Under the pieces are notes generated by a model, which saw nothing but the letters and a program-made list of their open reading frames with translations, ran no database searches and had not been told where the DNA came from. Positions 43,651 through 54,841 of a stretch of 64,000 bases of DNA are shown here, piece after piece. Position 1 is the stretch's first letter. Each line of letters begins with the position of its first letter. Location: NCBI GenBank assembly GCA_047967505.1, contig CM106539.1; one strand, 5' to 3'. The position numbers and the translations under genes were made by a program. Source of the DNA: Dipteris shenzhenensis (taxonomy: Eukaryota; Polypodiophyta; Polypodiopsida; Gleicheniales).

Positions 43651-45170
43651 GTCAACTATGCTTTGATGACAGAGGTGATTCGTGCTGAAGAACCCAAGTG
43701 TCTTGAAGAGGCACATGGTGATGATAGGTGGATGGAGGCTATGCAGTCGGAGTATGGCTCCATAATGGAGAACAACACGGCACGGTGGATAAGTACAAGG
43801 CTCGGCTCATGGCAAAAGGATTCGCATAGGTACATGGTTTTGATTATCAGGATACTTTTGCTCCCATAGCTTGACTAACCACAATTCACAATGTTTTGGC
43901 TTTAGCAGCACAGGAAAGTTGGCCCGTGTTTCAGATGGATGTAAAATCCGCCTTTCTAAATGGAGATCTCAAGGAGGAGGTATATGTGGAACAACCACCA
44001 GGTTTTGTGATCCCCGATTCAAAAGGCAAAGTCTGTAAACTGAAGAAGGCACTTTACGGGCTGAAACAGGCCCCACGAGCATGGTACCAGTGGATTGATG
44101 CCTACTTTCTGCAAAATGGGTTCAGGAGGAGCCCATCTGATGCAAATTTATATATCTACAGAGAAGGAGGCAGGTGTATGATCGTGGTCCTTTATGTGGA
44201 TGACCTTGTCATAATAGGGAACCATGAAGAAAAGATCTTGCAGACAAAGCAGTTGCTAGGAAGAGAGTTTGAAATGACAGACCTCGGACTGATGCATTTC
44301 TGTTTGGGGATTGAAGTTTGGCAAGAGCCAAAATAGATCTTCATTTCATAGCTGAAGTATGCTGGAGAGATACTGAAGGCATTTGGCATGGCTGAGTGCA
44401 AGACAGTTGGCACTCCTATGGAGGTTGACGTGAAGCTCTCAAACGAGGATTCATCACCACTGGTGGACGATGCGAAGTACAGAAGTCTTGTGGGCAGTTT
44501 GATTTACTTGTGCAATACACGGCCGGACATCAGCTTTGCGACTGGTGTACTAAGCAGGTTTTCCAATAAGCCCTAGGAGAACCATTGAAGGGCAGGGATG
44601 TGGGTGCTAAAATACATCAAAGGCACACTTAATTATGGCATCACCTATACCAAGGGCAACACCTTGACCGGATTCTGTGACTCGGATTGGGCAGGAGACG
44701 TGGATAGTAGGAGATCAGTGACAGGTTACTGTTTCTCACTTGGATCTGGAGCTGTGTCATGGGTCAGCAAAAAGCAACCTACAGCTGCTCTTTCTTCTAC
44801 CAAGGCTGAGAACAAATCAGCATGTTTTGCCTCTTGTGAGGCAGTGTGGTTGAGGAGGATTTTAGGGGACATGGGTGCAGTGCAGAACAAGCCTATGCAG
44901 TTATCATGTGACAATCAAAGTTGCATGGCAATTGCAAAGAACCGTGTGTTCCACACTCGCACAAAACACATTGAGATTCAATATCACTTTGTACATGAGC
45001 TCATCATGGATGGAGAGGTCAACTTGGTGTACTATCTGACTACAAAGAATGTTGCGGACATCTTCATGAAGGCTCTTGGAAGAGACTTGTTGGAGAGACA
45101 TCTTCATCGACTTGGCATTGGGCCGAAAAAGCGAGTTGACTTGTGGGTGGACATTGAGGGGGGGTGTTAG
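43651..45170 (+). pseudogene. Copia reverse transcriptase and RNase H region
   Basis: The RT begins WMEAMQSEYGSIMENNT, then a deletion removes the expected segment leading to DKYKARLMAKGFA and shifts the frame. It continues with WPVFQMDVKSAFLNGDL, EVYVEQPPGFV, LKKALYGLKQAPRAWY and the catalytic YVDD at 44193-44204. RNase H follows: GYCFSLGSGAVSWVSKKQP, LSSTKAENKSACFASCEAVW, LSCDNQSCMAIAKN, RTKHIEIQYHFV and KNVADIFMKAL. TAG at 43827, 44334, 44349 and 44574 and TGA at 43872 and 44586 interrupt it. The frame ends inside the first bases of the 3' LTR at 45170, as is usual for this lineage. Confidence 0.92.
45153..45164 (+). other. Polypurine tract of the copia element
   Basis: ATTGAGGGGGGG directly abuts the 3' LTR and would prime plus-strand synthesis. 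Confidence 0.85.
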
Positions 45171-45871
45171 ATATCAATGCTCCACTCTCGTGTAACTACG
45201 CGGGAACTAGCTAACTCTACTTGTAAGCCCCCCATATGAGGAGAAGGCATTTGAGTAACTCGGTTATCTGGTAGGTCCTGGTTTGGACACCAGATGGGGC
45301 CATGTGTGGCCTGATGGCTTCAGATAGAGTTAGCACACTCCCAACTAGGCTACATGCAAGTGCAGAAAGGCATCCCATGACTGACCGCACTGAGGGGAGC
45401 ATTTCCCAGGGCAGCAGCCCACTCTCGGCTTGCGGGGCCCGTTTAGAGCCCCAGATGGATGGCTCTGGGCCGAACAGTGACCGTAGGTTAGTTGCTCTAT
45501 TCTGCACCATGATTCTAACATGTGGTCGGTGGCCTACTGACCTCCAATCGGCCGGTTTAGGCTGACTGGGTTGATCTCCCAATTGGGTCTAACCGACTAC
45601 AACTGGTGGCTATATAAGAGCAAGCCCGTGAAGCCCATCATAATCACTGGCTATAGCAACCCAGATTCCTTAGCATCCAGCCTCCGTCCTCTACTGTTTC
45701 TAGCATGCCATCGAAGCTTCTCACACAGGAGCGCACGCCTGGGAGGCAGCGCCATCTATTGTATCAGTTTTACAGTAATCAAATTTTTGATTCTCCATAC
45801 TATCTACTTTTCTCTCTTGCATATGAGATCCTGTTATCTGTTGAGCATAGACGTTGTATTCTTTTCTTACA
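45165..45871 (+). repeat. 3' LTR of the copia element
   Basis: Starts TGTTAGATATCAATGCTCCA and ends TTCTTTTCTTACA. Overall colinear with the 5' LTR. Confidence 0.95.
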
Positions 45872-45876
45872 GTATA
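45872..45876. repeat. Target-site duplication, right copy (GTATA)
   Basis: See the left copy at 40393-40397. Confidence 0.9.
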
Positions 45877-46890
45877 GCCCTAGTAACACTTTTATTAGTT
45901 TAGGCTTGTGCACTTTCACATATAGATGCATTTATATATGTTTGTTGTCTTAAGAATACACATACCCTTTTATACTCGTATAGGTGTCACTTAGTTTTAC
46001 GCATTATGAAGTATTTTATATGTATCTTTACTTTAATATGTTATTTGTAACTTTTTTCTCTTCTTTCTTTAGTTTATCTAGCCTATAATTCCCTTAAAAT
46101 TCAATCACTTTATTCAAAATTTATTTTAGCTATTTAGTAACATGAAAATGTCTAAAAATAGATTTACCAAACTTCTTGTTAGCAATCCATTTTAAAAAAA
46201 ATTATTTTCTTCTTAATATAATATCATGCTTCTTGAATTATATATCACACTTCTTTAGTCCTTTAAAAAAAAAACATTCCCCCTATTCTCTTCCTTCTTA
46301 AATAGATAATTTTTCATCTAGTGGATTTATAATTAATTAGGTCATATATTTCTTTTCATTTTTTCAATAATCTATGCCAATAACTTTGCAATATCTTATT
46401 TAGTTAGACTTTTACTTCTACTTAAGGGTGAGGACTACCCCCCATAGGGTTTAAGCAATCATACATGGGTTGTGGATTATCCTCCCTATTTTTTGGCTTC
46501 ATAAATCATAGATATTTTTTACTTTTTCATAACATATTTAAGCTATCAACACATAGGTTCTAGATTACCTGCCCTAATTTCTAGCTTCATAACTGGGTGT
46601 TTGGCTCTTTGGTAAAGTGATAACATGCCAAGGATACCTATCTACCCAAATCAAGCCATCTTGTTCTAACAAATGGTTTATTTGGATGGTGGCAGGTAAA
46701 TGGAACCTGACCTCAGAGCCCAAGGTACTAGCCCAAACTACGTGACGGATTCGACAGTTTTGTACCAATTGTATACATATTTTATGTACTCATATAATGA
46801 GAAATTTCTTATCTACCCTTATTTGACAATCATGTGCCATGTTTTTAAAAGGTTTTTTTAAAAAACACACACACACACAAACCTTGTTAA
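45877..46890. repeat. Dispersed AT-rich repeat, copy interrupted by the copia element
   Basis: Matches 57424-58676: TAGCCCTA-TAAC-CTTT-ATT, ATACACATACCCTTTTATAC, CTTTATTCAAA-TTTATTTTAG, and ACTCATATAATGAGAAATTT then CTTATCTACCC all recur in the same order and orientation. The other copy carries extra AT-rich sequence near 57890-58090. It ends in a CA run in both copies. No coding content. Confidence 0.85.
46597..46760. repeat. 160-bp module, copy 1
   Basis: Contains TTTGGTAAAGTGATAACA, ATCTACCCAAATCAAGC, TTTGGATGGTGGCAGGTAAA and GGATTCGACA. Two more copies lie at 47690-47840 and 58380-58535, one of them outside the larger AT-rich repeat. Confidence 0.7.
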
Positions 46891-47341
46891 CCCTTGGATG
46901 AGTTAACCATGTGTCACATTGGTAACCCTTGGCTGGGTTAGCCATATGGCACATGCCACATGCCAAGTTGCTTGGTAAACTTATCAGGTTGTGCTAGAAT
47001 GCTGGAACATGGTTCTTGTGTATAACTCTACTTTAGGAATGGCTAATCCCTTTGTAGTTTTACTTTTTGTTGGAATTGTCATAACTACACAATCGTTGTG
47101 CCTTGTGCATGATTATTTCAAGATAGTTATGGAAATTCTAGTATGTGTCCAATTCCATTACAATTCCATTAAACAAATTGAAGATCATAAAAGAAATATC
47201 CATGTGGAAACACTTACGATAGAATCCCTTTTGCAAACACTTATAAGAGGTTTCCTCTTTTGGACTTTTCTGGTGAGGGCAGGACACCATCTGATGGGTG
47301 TCCTACCCCCATCATGTGGTGTCCCCCCGGGTGAGGGTAGG

Positions 47342-47465
47342 TACACACACACACACACACACACATGCGCATGCACGCATACACGTACACACACACAAAT
47401 TTGATTAGTAAATGTATCTCACACACACAAACGCTTATTTCTTTACACACACACACACACATGTA
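47342..47465. repeat. CA/CACA microsatellites
   Basis: CA runs at 47342-47365, 47374-47398 (interrupted), 47421-47430 and 47446-47461 between short unique pieces. Confidence 0.85.
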
Positions 47466-47689
47466 TACTTCCCCAACTATGAATTATTATTTAATTTACC
47501 CCCATGAAATCTTCCCTTTACACTCTCTTTTTAACCACCCCACACACCAAGCTCACTAATCGTCCCATACCTCCTCTAATCTTGTCTCAACCCATACACT
47601 CATTCGCTCCTTCTCCTCTTGTGACTTAAACTTCACTTGTGGCTTATTTTTTTTTTAATTATCTAAGAATCCATATGGTTGTCTATATA

Positions 47690-47840
47690 CCTAGGTAAAG
47701 CGATAACAAGCCGAGGAAAACAGACATTACCTATCTACCCAAATGTAATTATGATGTTCTAACACCTAGCTTGTTTGAATGGTGGCAGGTAAGTGGACCC
47801 CGACCTTGGAACCTGGACTACCTAAGGATTTGACATATTT
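47690..47840. repeat. 160-bp module, copy 2
   Basis: CTAGGTAAAGCGATAACAAG, ATCTACCCAAATGTAATTAT, TTTGAATGGTGGCAGGTAAG then TGGACCCCGACCTTGGA. It has no homologous larger repeat around it, so the module moves or duplicates on its own. Confidence 0.65.
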
Positions 47841-48052
47841 TTTCAAGATTATGTTTATTAAATTCAATATTATTAAAAATTCTTAATTTTGATTGAAACT
47901 TTTGCAAACTCTAGTTGTTGCATTTTTCAACTTAGATGTCTCAAATATTTTTTCCTTATCTGTTTCTCTTTTTTTACTTTTTATCCAATTGATGGAATTA
48001 ATTGTATGGCTTAATTATTGATGGGACTTTTTAATCTAAACACATGCTTTGA

Positions 48053-50127
48053 TTCTATGTTTGATAAGAGTTTGAGTATCAAGTGATAGCCTAGCAACTC
48101 TCACTTATTTCTATTTTCTAAGATATTGTATGGGATTGAGAGGATGAGTGGAATGGATCATTGTAAATACCATAGGTATGAATTATAAATACCTTGCTAT
48201 GGGGTGAGAGTTATTTGTGTATGGGATATTATGGGGTTTTTAGAAAATAGGAAGAGTGAGTCATATAAAGAGGTGGGCTCATGTCCATGTGTTCCAATAA
48301 TATAAGAGAGGCCACATGCCAAGCGTGTGGAAGGCATGTGGAGGAGTGTGGAGTCAAGAGGAATCCTTCTAGAATTCCCATGTGGAATAAGGAGGATGTG
48401 GACATATGGAAAAGAGAGGGTCCCTCTAGGCTCCATGTGGGGAGACTCTTGACTTTCTCAATATTTTAAGAGTCTTGAGCATCTTTTGATGGGACACATG
48501 GCAAGAGTAGCCACAAAAAAGGAGCCCTCCTCTCCCTTGTTCATCATATCTTCCACCATTAGGCCTCATGTTGTAGCTCTAGTCTCCTCAAGCCTCTTCC
48601 ATGAGCCTTCTCTCCCTCTTGTAGATATTCTCTTATGTAGACTCTTGAGTCCATCTCTCTCTAGTTTATTCTCTCTCTATGAGTAGTCTTGGAGCTTCCG
48701 CTCCCTCTTGTATGTATGAAACCTCTTATTCCCTCTTGTGTTTGTAGTATTTTGAGTTGCATTAGAGTGGAGTCTCACTCTATTGACAATGAAGATCACT
48801 TTGTATTCCCTCTCTTGAGTCTCTCTTCCCTTTTCTTTCTTTCAAAGCCTTAAAAGTTCCTTCTATTCGGCTGCTCAGGCAATGGTGATGAGAGCATCAC
48901 AATTGTGCTCTTCATGAGTGAGCACTGCAAGCTCTCCTTGCTTGTAGTGCTAAGGCTTCTTATTAATGAAATATGGCAGGCCTTTACATCGCACCTCCTC
49001 TACTACAACTATTCTTCCCACCGCTCCCTCTTAGGCTTGCCTTGCAAGATTGGATTTCATTAAGCAAGCTTTAGCTTGCTTTCAACATTTTTGCTGGAGC
49101 CTATGTGCCACAATTGTTTGTGTTCTCTGAGATGCAGATATGTGAATTAGCTATGTGTGGCTTCAAGCTTGACCACTGAGCTCCTTCACGAGCTTCATTG
49201 CTGTGAGGCACACACATGGTCCATCCATTTCCCGAGCCACCAAGGGAGTTACTTACTCTATTCTAGGCAAAATCTATGAGTGGTGGATCGTTGATGAAGG
49301 TGGAGTCTTGAGGGAGCATCCTGCTCTGGTGAAATTAGCATGGGTGGAGGGTAGTTTTCATGACAGTTTGACCGCCTGTTAGTGTTTTGCTCATAACTTT
49401 CCTTTCCTTAGTCCGATTTTGATAAAACTTATATCAACGCAAAACTCTCTTCAAGGTGCATGTCTATGTGTTATTAGACCTTGAATCAAATACTACAACA
49501 AAAAGTTATGAGTATTTATATTTTACAGTTTATTTTCATGATAGTTTTTACCCTTGTTTAGTAAACCGCCCATAACTTTTTGGCCTCTTCTTTGTTTCTT
49601 ACGAAATGTATATCAGTGAAGCCCATCTCAAGGCGCATCTTTATATGTATTTGAATCTTTGGTATCATGTCTCTACTGAAAGTTATAGGCCTCTGTGTCT
49701 AATGACAATTTGCAGAGTGTTTTGAGCAAAGTGTAAAGGTATCTATGAAGGAGGTGTAATGTTTCCTCAGAACCTACCCATCTGACCAATCAGCCCCTTC
49801 AAACTCCTCAATATATATCAGTACATGTCATGTTAAGCTGCGAGATCTTCTTTCAACAACGTATCGCTCTTCTCTTTGGCACAGACCGGCTTGCTGAGAT
49901 TATGGCCTCTGCTAATCCTTTCCTTCTCCCTATGCTTGAGTACAACATCACTTGGGATGTTACCATGTTCATTCTCATTTAAGGGAGGAAAGTATGGTGT
50001 GGTATCTTGCCAGAAAAGCTTCTTTTCGATGTCCCTTTCTCAATGATAAATATCTTTGTCACTCAATTCAAAAGTAGTAGGAAGTGAAGAGGTGTGTGAA
50101 GTTTATTACCCCCAACTTCATGTCACA
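48053..50127 (+). repeat. 5' LTR of the gypsy element (left end truncated)
   Basis: Colinear with the 3' LTR from TTTGATAAGAGTTTGAGTAT to CCCAACTTCATGTCACA. It has a segment (about 48880-49205) absent from the 3' LTR, and lacks the roughly 100 bp found at 55347-55450. A primer-site-like TTTTTGGTGGAGACGTTGGG follows at 50130. Confidence 0.85.
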
Positions 50128-50128
50128 T

Positions 50129-50152
50129 CTTTTTGGTGGAGACGTTGGGTAC
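50129..50152 (+). other. Probable primer-binding region of the gypsy element
   Basis: TTTTTGGTGGAGACGTTGGG is a degenerate form of the TTTGGCGCC-GTTGCCGGGGA-type site that follows many plant gypsy 5' LTRs. The tRNA was not identified. Confidence 0.4.
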
Positions 50153-50399
50153 ATTTGGTATTGGATTCATCCCACTGTACTAAACTTGATTGCATGTTAT
50201 GCCTAGTATAGGCATGTGTTTTCTGATGTGATAAAGAAGATGTCTGGAAGAACTCCATTAGAAGAGATTGCAGCCCCCGCTTAAGAGAACTAGAAGATTG
50301 TGAATGTGATGCTCAAGCTATTCGCACAGTCATTATGATCATATCCTTTATGTTTGCACTCTTGAATATGTTGGTGAATCAACAACGCCATCAGTAGTA

Positions 50400-51740
50400 G
50401 GCACAATGATAGATTGGGGATTGTTTCATGCACTAGCAGCTTGGTGTGAAGAAGAGTTGAGTCTTTGGGTAGTTTTTGACTATAACACTGGAGTGGTGAT
50501 TCTCAATGCTTTCAACTTCTTTTGCTATGCAAATGATGAAGAGTACAATATCTTGAAGCTGTTATGTGCACTTCCAATTGTGAGAAGGGTGATTCTTGAA
50601 TGCATGTATACACAATGTTTTCATGGTGTTGGTTGGTCACTTATTTTTGAAGATTTTTTTGAGGATCACATTGTGGAGGGTTTTAAACAAGTGGTTATGC
50701 ATAATAAGTTGGTCTTGGTATACTAAGGCTCTGTGGGATCTTGTTTGGTTTGGGATATTATTTGGATCTTGGTGTTTCCTTTTTGTGTTTCATCATTGTG
50801 AAGATTCTAGTGTTTTGAGGGACCCAAGGGGAAGACCTGGAGTCTTATCTTCGAGATTTTGTTCGAGGATGCCAGCTTTCTGGATGGTCCATGAAGGATC
50901 AAGCGGACATTTTGCCCGATTTTCTTGAAGGTGTAGCCTTGAGTTGGCATGAGGCCTTGTCGGACTCTACCAAGGAGGGCTGGAACCAACAAGTGGTGGC
51001 TGCAATGAAGTAGAGATTTGGGGCATTGGAGTTGCCAAATGCTTTGATGTTGCAATTGGACCGGTTTTATCAAGGAGAGGGTGAGATGGTCTCTGCGTTG
51101 ACAATCCGATATGAAGCTTTATGGACAAAGTATGAAAGGGTAGCTTTGCGAGCTATGGCATCTGCATCATCGGCCCCTCAAAATCTCTCAGAGATGGAGC
51201 ACTTAAAGATGAGCAAATTTGTTATGGCTTTGGAGCCTCGTCTTTGCTCAAAAGTAATGAGTAAAGATCCAACAACATACATGGAGGCACTTCACATTGC
51301 CACTAAGAAAGAAGCTTCTCTAAAGATCGAATCCTCTTTTGTGTCTTCAACAGCTTCAACTTCTAAGGTGGAGGTAATGGGCACTCCTCAGGTATCCAAG
51401 TCCTTTGAGTTAGATCATAATATCTCCCAATTGATGGCAGAGTTTGCTGATTTGAAATTGCATTTGGTTAATGCACGATAACCTAGAGCACCAAAGAGTG
51501 AAGATAGGCCTCAAGATAAGACTGGGGTCACTTGCTAATGAATGTAATGAAAAAGGTCACTATCACCCCGAGTGTCCTAGATTAAGAAAGAAAGAAGAAA
51601 AACAAGTATCCTTGTTAGAAGCTTCTTCAAGGGATGAGGAAAGAGAGGTAATGATGGCTAAATGGGGGCGTGGTAAAGTAAAAGAAGAAGAAGAAAGCAA
51701 GGAAGAAGTAGATGAGGAACATTAGGACGAGGAACACAGT
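50400..51740 (+). pseudogene. Gypsy Gag region
   Basis: Leader-proximal frame at 50406 (MIDWGLFHALAAWCEEELSL) of unknown role, perhaps extra ORF sequence. From about 50820 comes the retrotransposon Gag domain: GRPGVLSSRF is a shadow, whereas the next frame gives FVRGCQLSGWSMKDQADILP, DFLEGVALSWHEAL, WNQQVVAAMK (then a stop) and RFGALELPNALMLQLDRFYQ. It runs on as YEALWTKYERVALRAMASAS and FVMALEPRLCSKVMSKDP. A decayed zinc knuckle near 51535 reads ECNEKGHYHPECPRL (first Cys pair incomplete). The tail is acidic/Lys-rich (EEESKEEVDEEH). The protein would coat the genomic RNA. Confidence 0.75.
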
Positions 51741-51959
51741 AGTAAGAAAAAGAAGGCATCTAGAAGGAGAATTAGCCAGTTAGACTTTCCTTTAGGACAA
51801 GGCATTGGAAGCTATGACTTGTTGTCCAACCTTAAAGAAAAAGAAGCTCATATCACCTTTGGTCGATTACTTGCTTTGTCTCCAAAACTACGGAAGGAAT
51901 GGGGAAAGCTAGCAAGCACAAGAGTGTCAAAGAAGAAAAAGAAGAAAAGTGACATTTCT

Positions 51960-52400
51960 ATTGTTAAAAAGGTAAATATAGATGTTGGTGTGATGTACCT
52001 ATGGTTGATGTCATCATTGATAATCAAGTGATTTCTAATGTTTACATTGATGGAGGTGCATTGATTAATGTCATGAGTGAGAAGACCATGATAGATGCTG
52101 ATTTAAAATACTCTAGTACTACCTCTTCTTATTGCATCAAATTGGCTAACAACACTAGGGTAAAGACCTTGGGAGTTGTCAAGAATCTAGAAGTGGATGT
52201 ATGTGGAATTTCTATGTCTACTACTTTTCAGGTGATCCCTACCAAGCCAGATGCACATATCCATTGATTTTGGGAAGGCCTTGGCTATGCAAGGTGAAGG
52301 CTATTCAAAAGTGGGATATTGGAGAATTGATTTTGCAAGGAAATGATAAGAAGGTGCACTACAACATCAGAAGTCGCAAAAAGGAAGTTGTCAAGGAGAA
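51960..52400 (+). pseudogene. Gypsy protease region
   Basis: VDVIIDNQVISNVYIDGGAL (catalytic Asp codon at 52049, followed by Gly-Gly-Ala), INVMSEKTM and VDVCGISMSTTFQVIP, then after a frame change YPLILGRPWLCKVKAIQKWD. LILGRPWL is the conserved end of gypsy proteases. Cleaves the polyprotein when intact. Confidence 0.8.
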
Positions 52401-52744
52401 GTATTCAACATCAAAGAGTTCGAGCTTTGACTTAACCGATGAAGAAGAAGAGACAGGGTGTAGCTCCGAGGAGTCCAGCTCAAAGGGTGAGGTGGAAGGA
52501 GTGGCCTTTGGTCTTTATCTTGGTGCTGATCAGGATGAGTCAAGAAGGAACAAGGTGGTGGTGCAAAAAGATCCTGTAGAGACACTTCATGTGGAGGATG
52601 TGGAGCACGCTAAACAATGCCAATGCAATGAAGAGCTTCTTGGTGATTCTCTATCAGGTAGTGAGAAGTTCCAATACTTGGATATGTTAGATGATTTTCC
52701 ATGTCTCTTTGCAACAAGCTATTCACAGGTTTGACCAGTCTCTC

Positions 52745-53770
52745 GTGGAGCACAAGATTGAGTTAAAGCCGGAAAGCAAGCCAGCTGTGCAACGCTTAAG
52801 GTGATTGGGGGTGATCCAAGCTAAGGCACTAAAGAAAGAGGTAACACAACTACTTGAGGCGAGATTCATCTTTCCTGTTGATGATTTAGAATGGATATCT
52901 CCTGTAGTTATCACACCAAAGAAAGGAAATAAGTGGCAGGTTTGTGTGGACTTTCGTCCTTTGAATGCATGCATGAAGAGGGATCATTTTCCTTTGCCAT
53001 TCCAAGATGAAATACTAGACCAAGTAGCAGGGCATGAGATGTATTCTGTATGTGATGGGTATTCTGGGTACTTTCAAATTCGTATTCGGGAGGAAGATCA
53101 AAAGAAAACATCATTTATCACACCTTGGGGGGTTTTTGCTTACAGAGTAATGTGTTTTGGGTTGACCAATGCACTAGCTACATTTCAAAGGTTCATGAGT
53201 CAAGTGCTTGAGCCTTACTTGGGAAAGTTCATAAGGGTATTTTTGGAAGATTTTTGCATTTATTCTCGGTGCATAGATCACATGGAGAAGTTAAAGATGG
53301 CCTTAGCTAGGATTGATGAAGCAAAAGGGTGTCTAAATCCTAGCAAGTGTCATTTGTCTCAAATAAAAGTAGTCTTGTTGGGGCATATTGTGTCTGAAGA
53401 AGGCCTACAAATGGATCCTGACAAGGTTCAAGCAATCATGGCATTGCCAAGTCCTAAGAGTGTCACTGGTGTTCGCAGAATTCTAGGAAAGAGCAAGTAT
53501 TATCAATGTTTTTGTGATGATTTCACAGAGATAGTGCATCCCATGAACTTGTTGACAAGAAAAGGAGTTTCTTTCCAATGGGGTGTGGAGCAACAAGAGT
53601 CTTTTCAGCAACTTAAGGATGCCATGAGTAAGGGCCCAATATTGAAGCCCGCTGATTGGTCTCTAGACTTTTATGTAAATCCAAGTGTATCTTTGCATTC
53701 AGTTGGTGCTATATTGCTACAAAAAGGAGAGGCAGGTAGAATGCAACCCATCTATTATGCCAGCCGATAG
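52745..53770 (+). pseudogene. Gypsy reverse transcriptase and first RNase H
   Basis: A 322-codon frame (52805-53770) is open and preceded by HKIELKPESKPAVQRLR plus a stop. Visible motifs are WISPVVITPKKGNKWQVCVD, FRPLNACMKRDHFPLPFQDE, VCDGYSGYFQI, TPWGVFAYRVMCFGLTNALA TFQRFM, and VFLEDFCIYS, where the expected Y/FxDD has Glu for the first Asp (GAA at 53246). The thumb reads LLGHIVSEEGLQMDPDKVQA and RILGKSKYYQCF. The RNase H part includes FYVNPSVSLHSVGAILLQK and IYYASR; the usual Asp of the D-A-S motif is Asn (VNPS). Both changes would impair activity. Confidence 0.9.
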
Positions 53771-54089
53771 CTTACTGAGGTGGAAACAAGGTATGAAGAA
53801 ATGGCACAGTAAGCCCTCTCTTTGGTGTTTTTAGTCAAAAAGTCTCGCTCCTATTTATTACCTCGGCCATTTTTCTTCCTTCTCTCAGTTTATATTAGCA
53901 TATCTAGTTCGCAAGCCTAATCCTGGGGGGAGATTTGCAAAATGGTTGTCAGAGCTTCAAGAGTTCTCTTTCTCTTTTGTCATTGAAAATACCACGAGGT
54001 TCACTATGGCAGATTTGCTCATAGGACGGTAGGATCTAAGAGAAGAAAAGAAATATAATGAGGACATTAATCGTGAAAGGGAGACACAA

Positions 54090-54510
54090 CCAATAGCTTT
54101 TGTCTTGTATTTTGATGGGGCTTTTAGTCCTTCACGCCAACAAGGCGCCGAGGGGATAGTCTTGATGAATTCTGAAGATGAAGAGGTGTGGGCAAGAGGA
54201 CAAGAGCTTCTAGGTATCACAGCTAACAATGAAGCTGAGTATAATGCTTTTATTCTTGGTTTGGAGGTCTTGGTTTGGAGGGTTGTCTTCAAAGTCAAGT
54301 TAAAGAATTGGAAGTAAGAGGAGATTCTCAGCTTATTATAAAGCAAATGCAAGGGCATTACAAGACAAGAAGTCCTCATTTGAAGGAGCTTAATCAAAAG
54401 GCTATCGCACTATTTAGTCAGCTTTATTTTTGCAAGTTTGTTCATATAAACAGAAAAGAAAATCAAAGGGCACATGAGTTGGCTACTCAAGCCATTGTAG
54501 TATAAGACCG
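54090..54510 (+). pseudogene. Second RNase H domain (aRNH type) of the gypsy element
   Basis: LYFDGAFSPSRQQGAEGIVL (first Asp), ITANNEAEYNAFILGLEVL (Glu), then in a shifted frame LEVRGDSQLIIKQMQGHY (second Asp), and HINRKENQRAHELATQA. These are the four blocks of archaeal/plant-type RNase H, distinct from the degenerate first RNase H at 53.6 kb. The connection 53860-54050 reads LAYLVRKPNPGGRFAKWLSE. A one-base shift lies near 54290. Confidence 0.85.
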
Positions 54511-54514
54511 GGGG

Positions 54515-54841
54515 GTGGTTTCTTTGGTAGACACTAGATGGCTAGAACTACAAGATGTTCAGCAATATGTGAAAGAAGGCATGTTTCCTTGAGGGTTAAC
54601 TCCAAAACAGAAGCAGAGTTTGGTTACTTTTGGCCACGCCTCCATAAGGATGTATATGAATGTCACCAATGGAACCTATCAGTTTGAGGATGTTGAAACC
54701 TATCAGCTTGAGGATGTTGATGGCATGGTGATACCTGGACGCAAAAATGAGTATCGCCTTAAATTCTTCTGCGCTCGACCACCTTGAGAGCCAGTAGACC
54801 CTCTCTGTCACTAGAGAGGATCTGCTGGGGGGGGAAAGATG
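54515..54841 (+). other. Integrase-free gap and polypurine tract
   Basis: Between the second RNase H and the 3' LTR I see only scraps (WPRLHKDVYECHQW at about 54635-54675 recalls an integrase zinc-finger region). A short duplication of ACCTATCAG-TTGAGGATGTTGA lies at 54674-54722. The polypurine tract GGGGGGGGAAAGA is at 54827-54839. Confidence 0.6.

Larger units (their letters stand above)
40398..45871 (+). mobile_element. Complete but inactive Ty1/copia element
   Basis: Two similar LTRs (733 and 707 bp, TG...CA), primer site, gag-pol, polypurine tract and a 5-bp GTATA target duplication are all present. The polyprotein runs 41201-45170 in the order Gag, zinc knuckle, protease, integrase, reverse transcriptase, RNase H, which defines copia. 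It is inactivated by sixteen in-frame stops by my count and by an internal deletion at about 43783. The LTRs differ by several substitutions and small indels, so the insertion is old. Confidence 0.95.

Noticed and set aside
41989-44588. TAG readthrough or recoded stop in the copia polyprotein
   Set aside because: Thirteen TAGs scattered through all domains plus a deletion fit decay, not a single programmed readthrough site.
46597-46760. tRNA gene
   Set aside because: A GATTCGA motif is present but no cloverleaf with acceptor and anticodon stems can be drawn.
47185-47462. Cys/Val-rich minus-strand frames
   Set aside because: Translation of CA/TG repeats.
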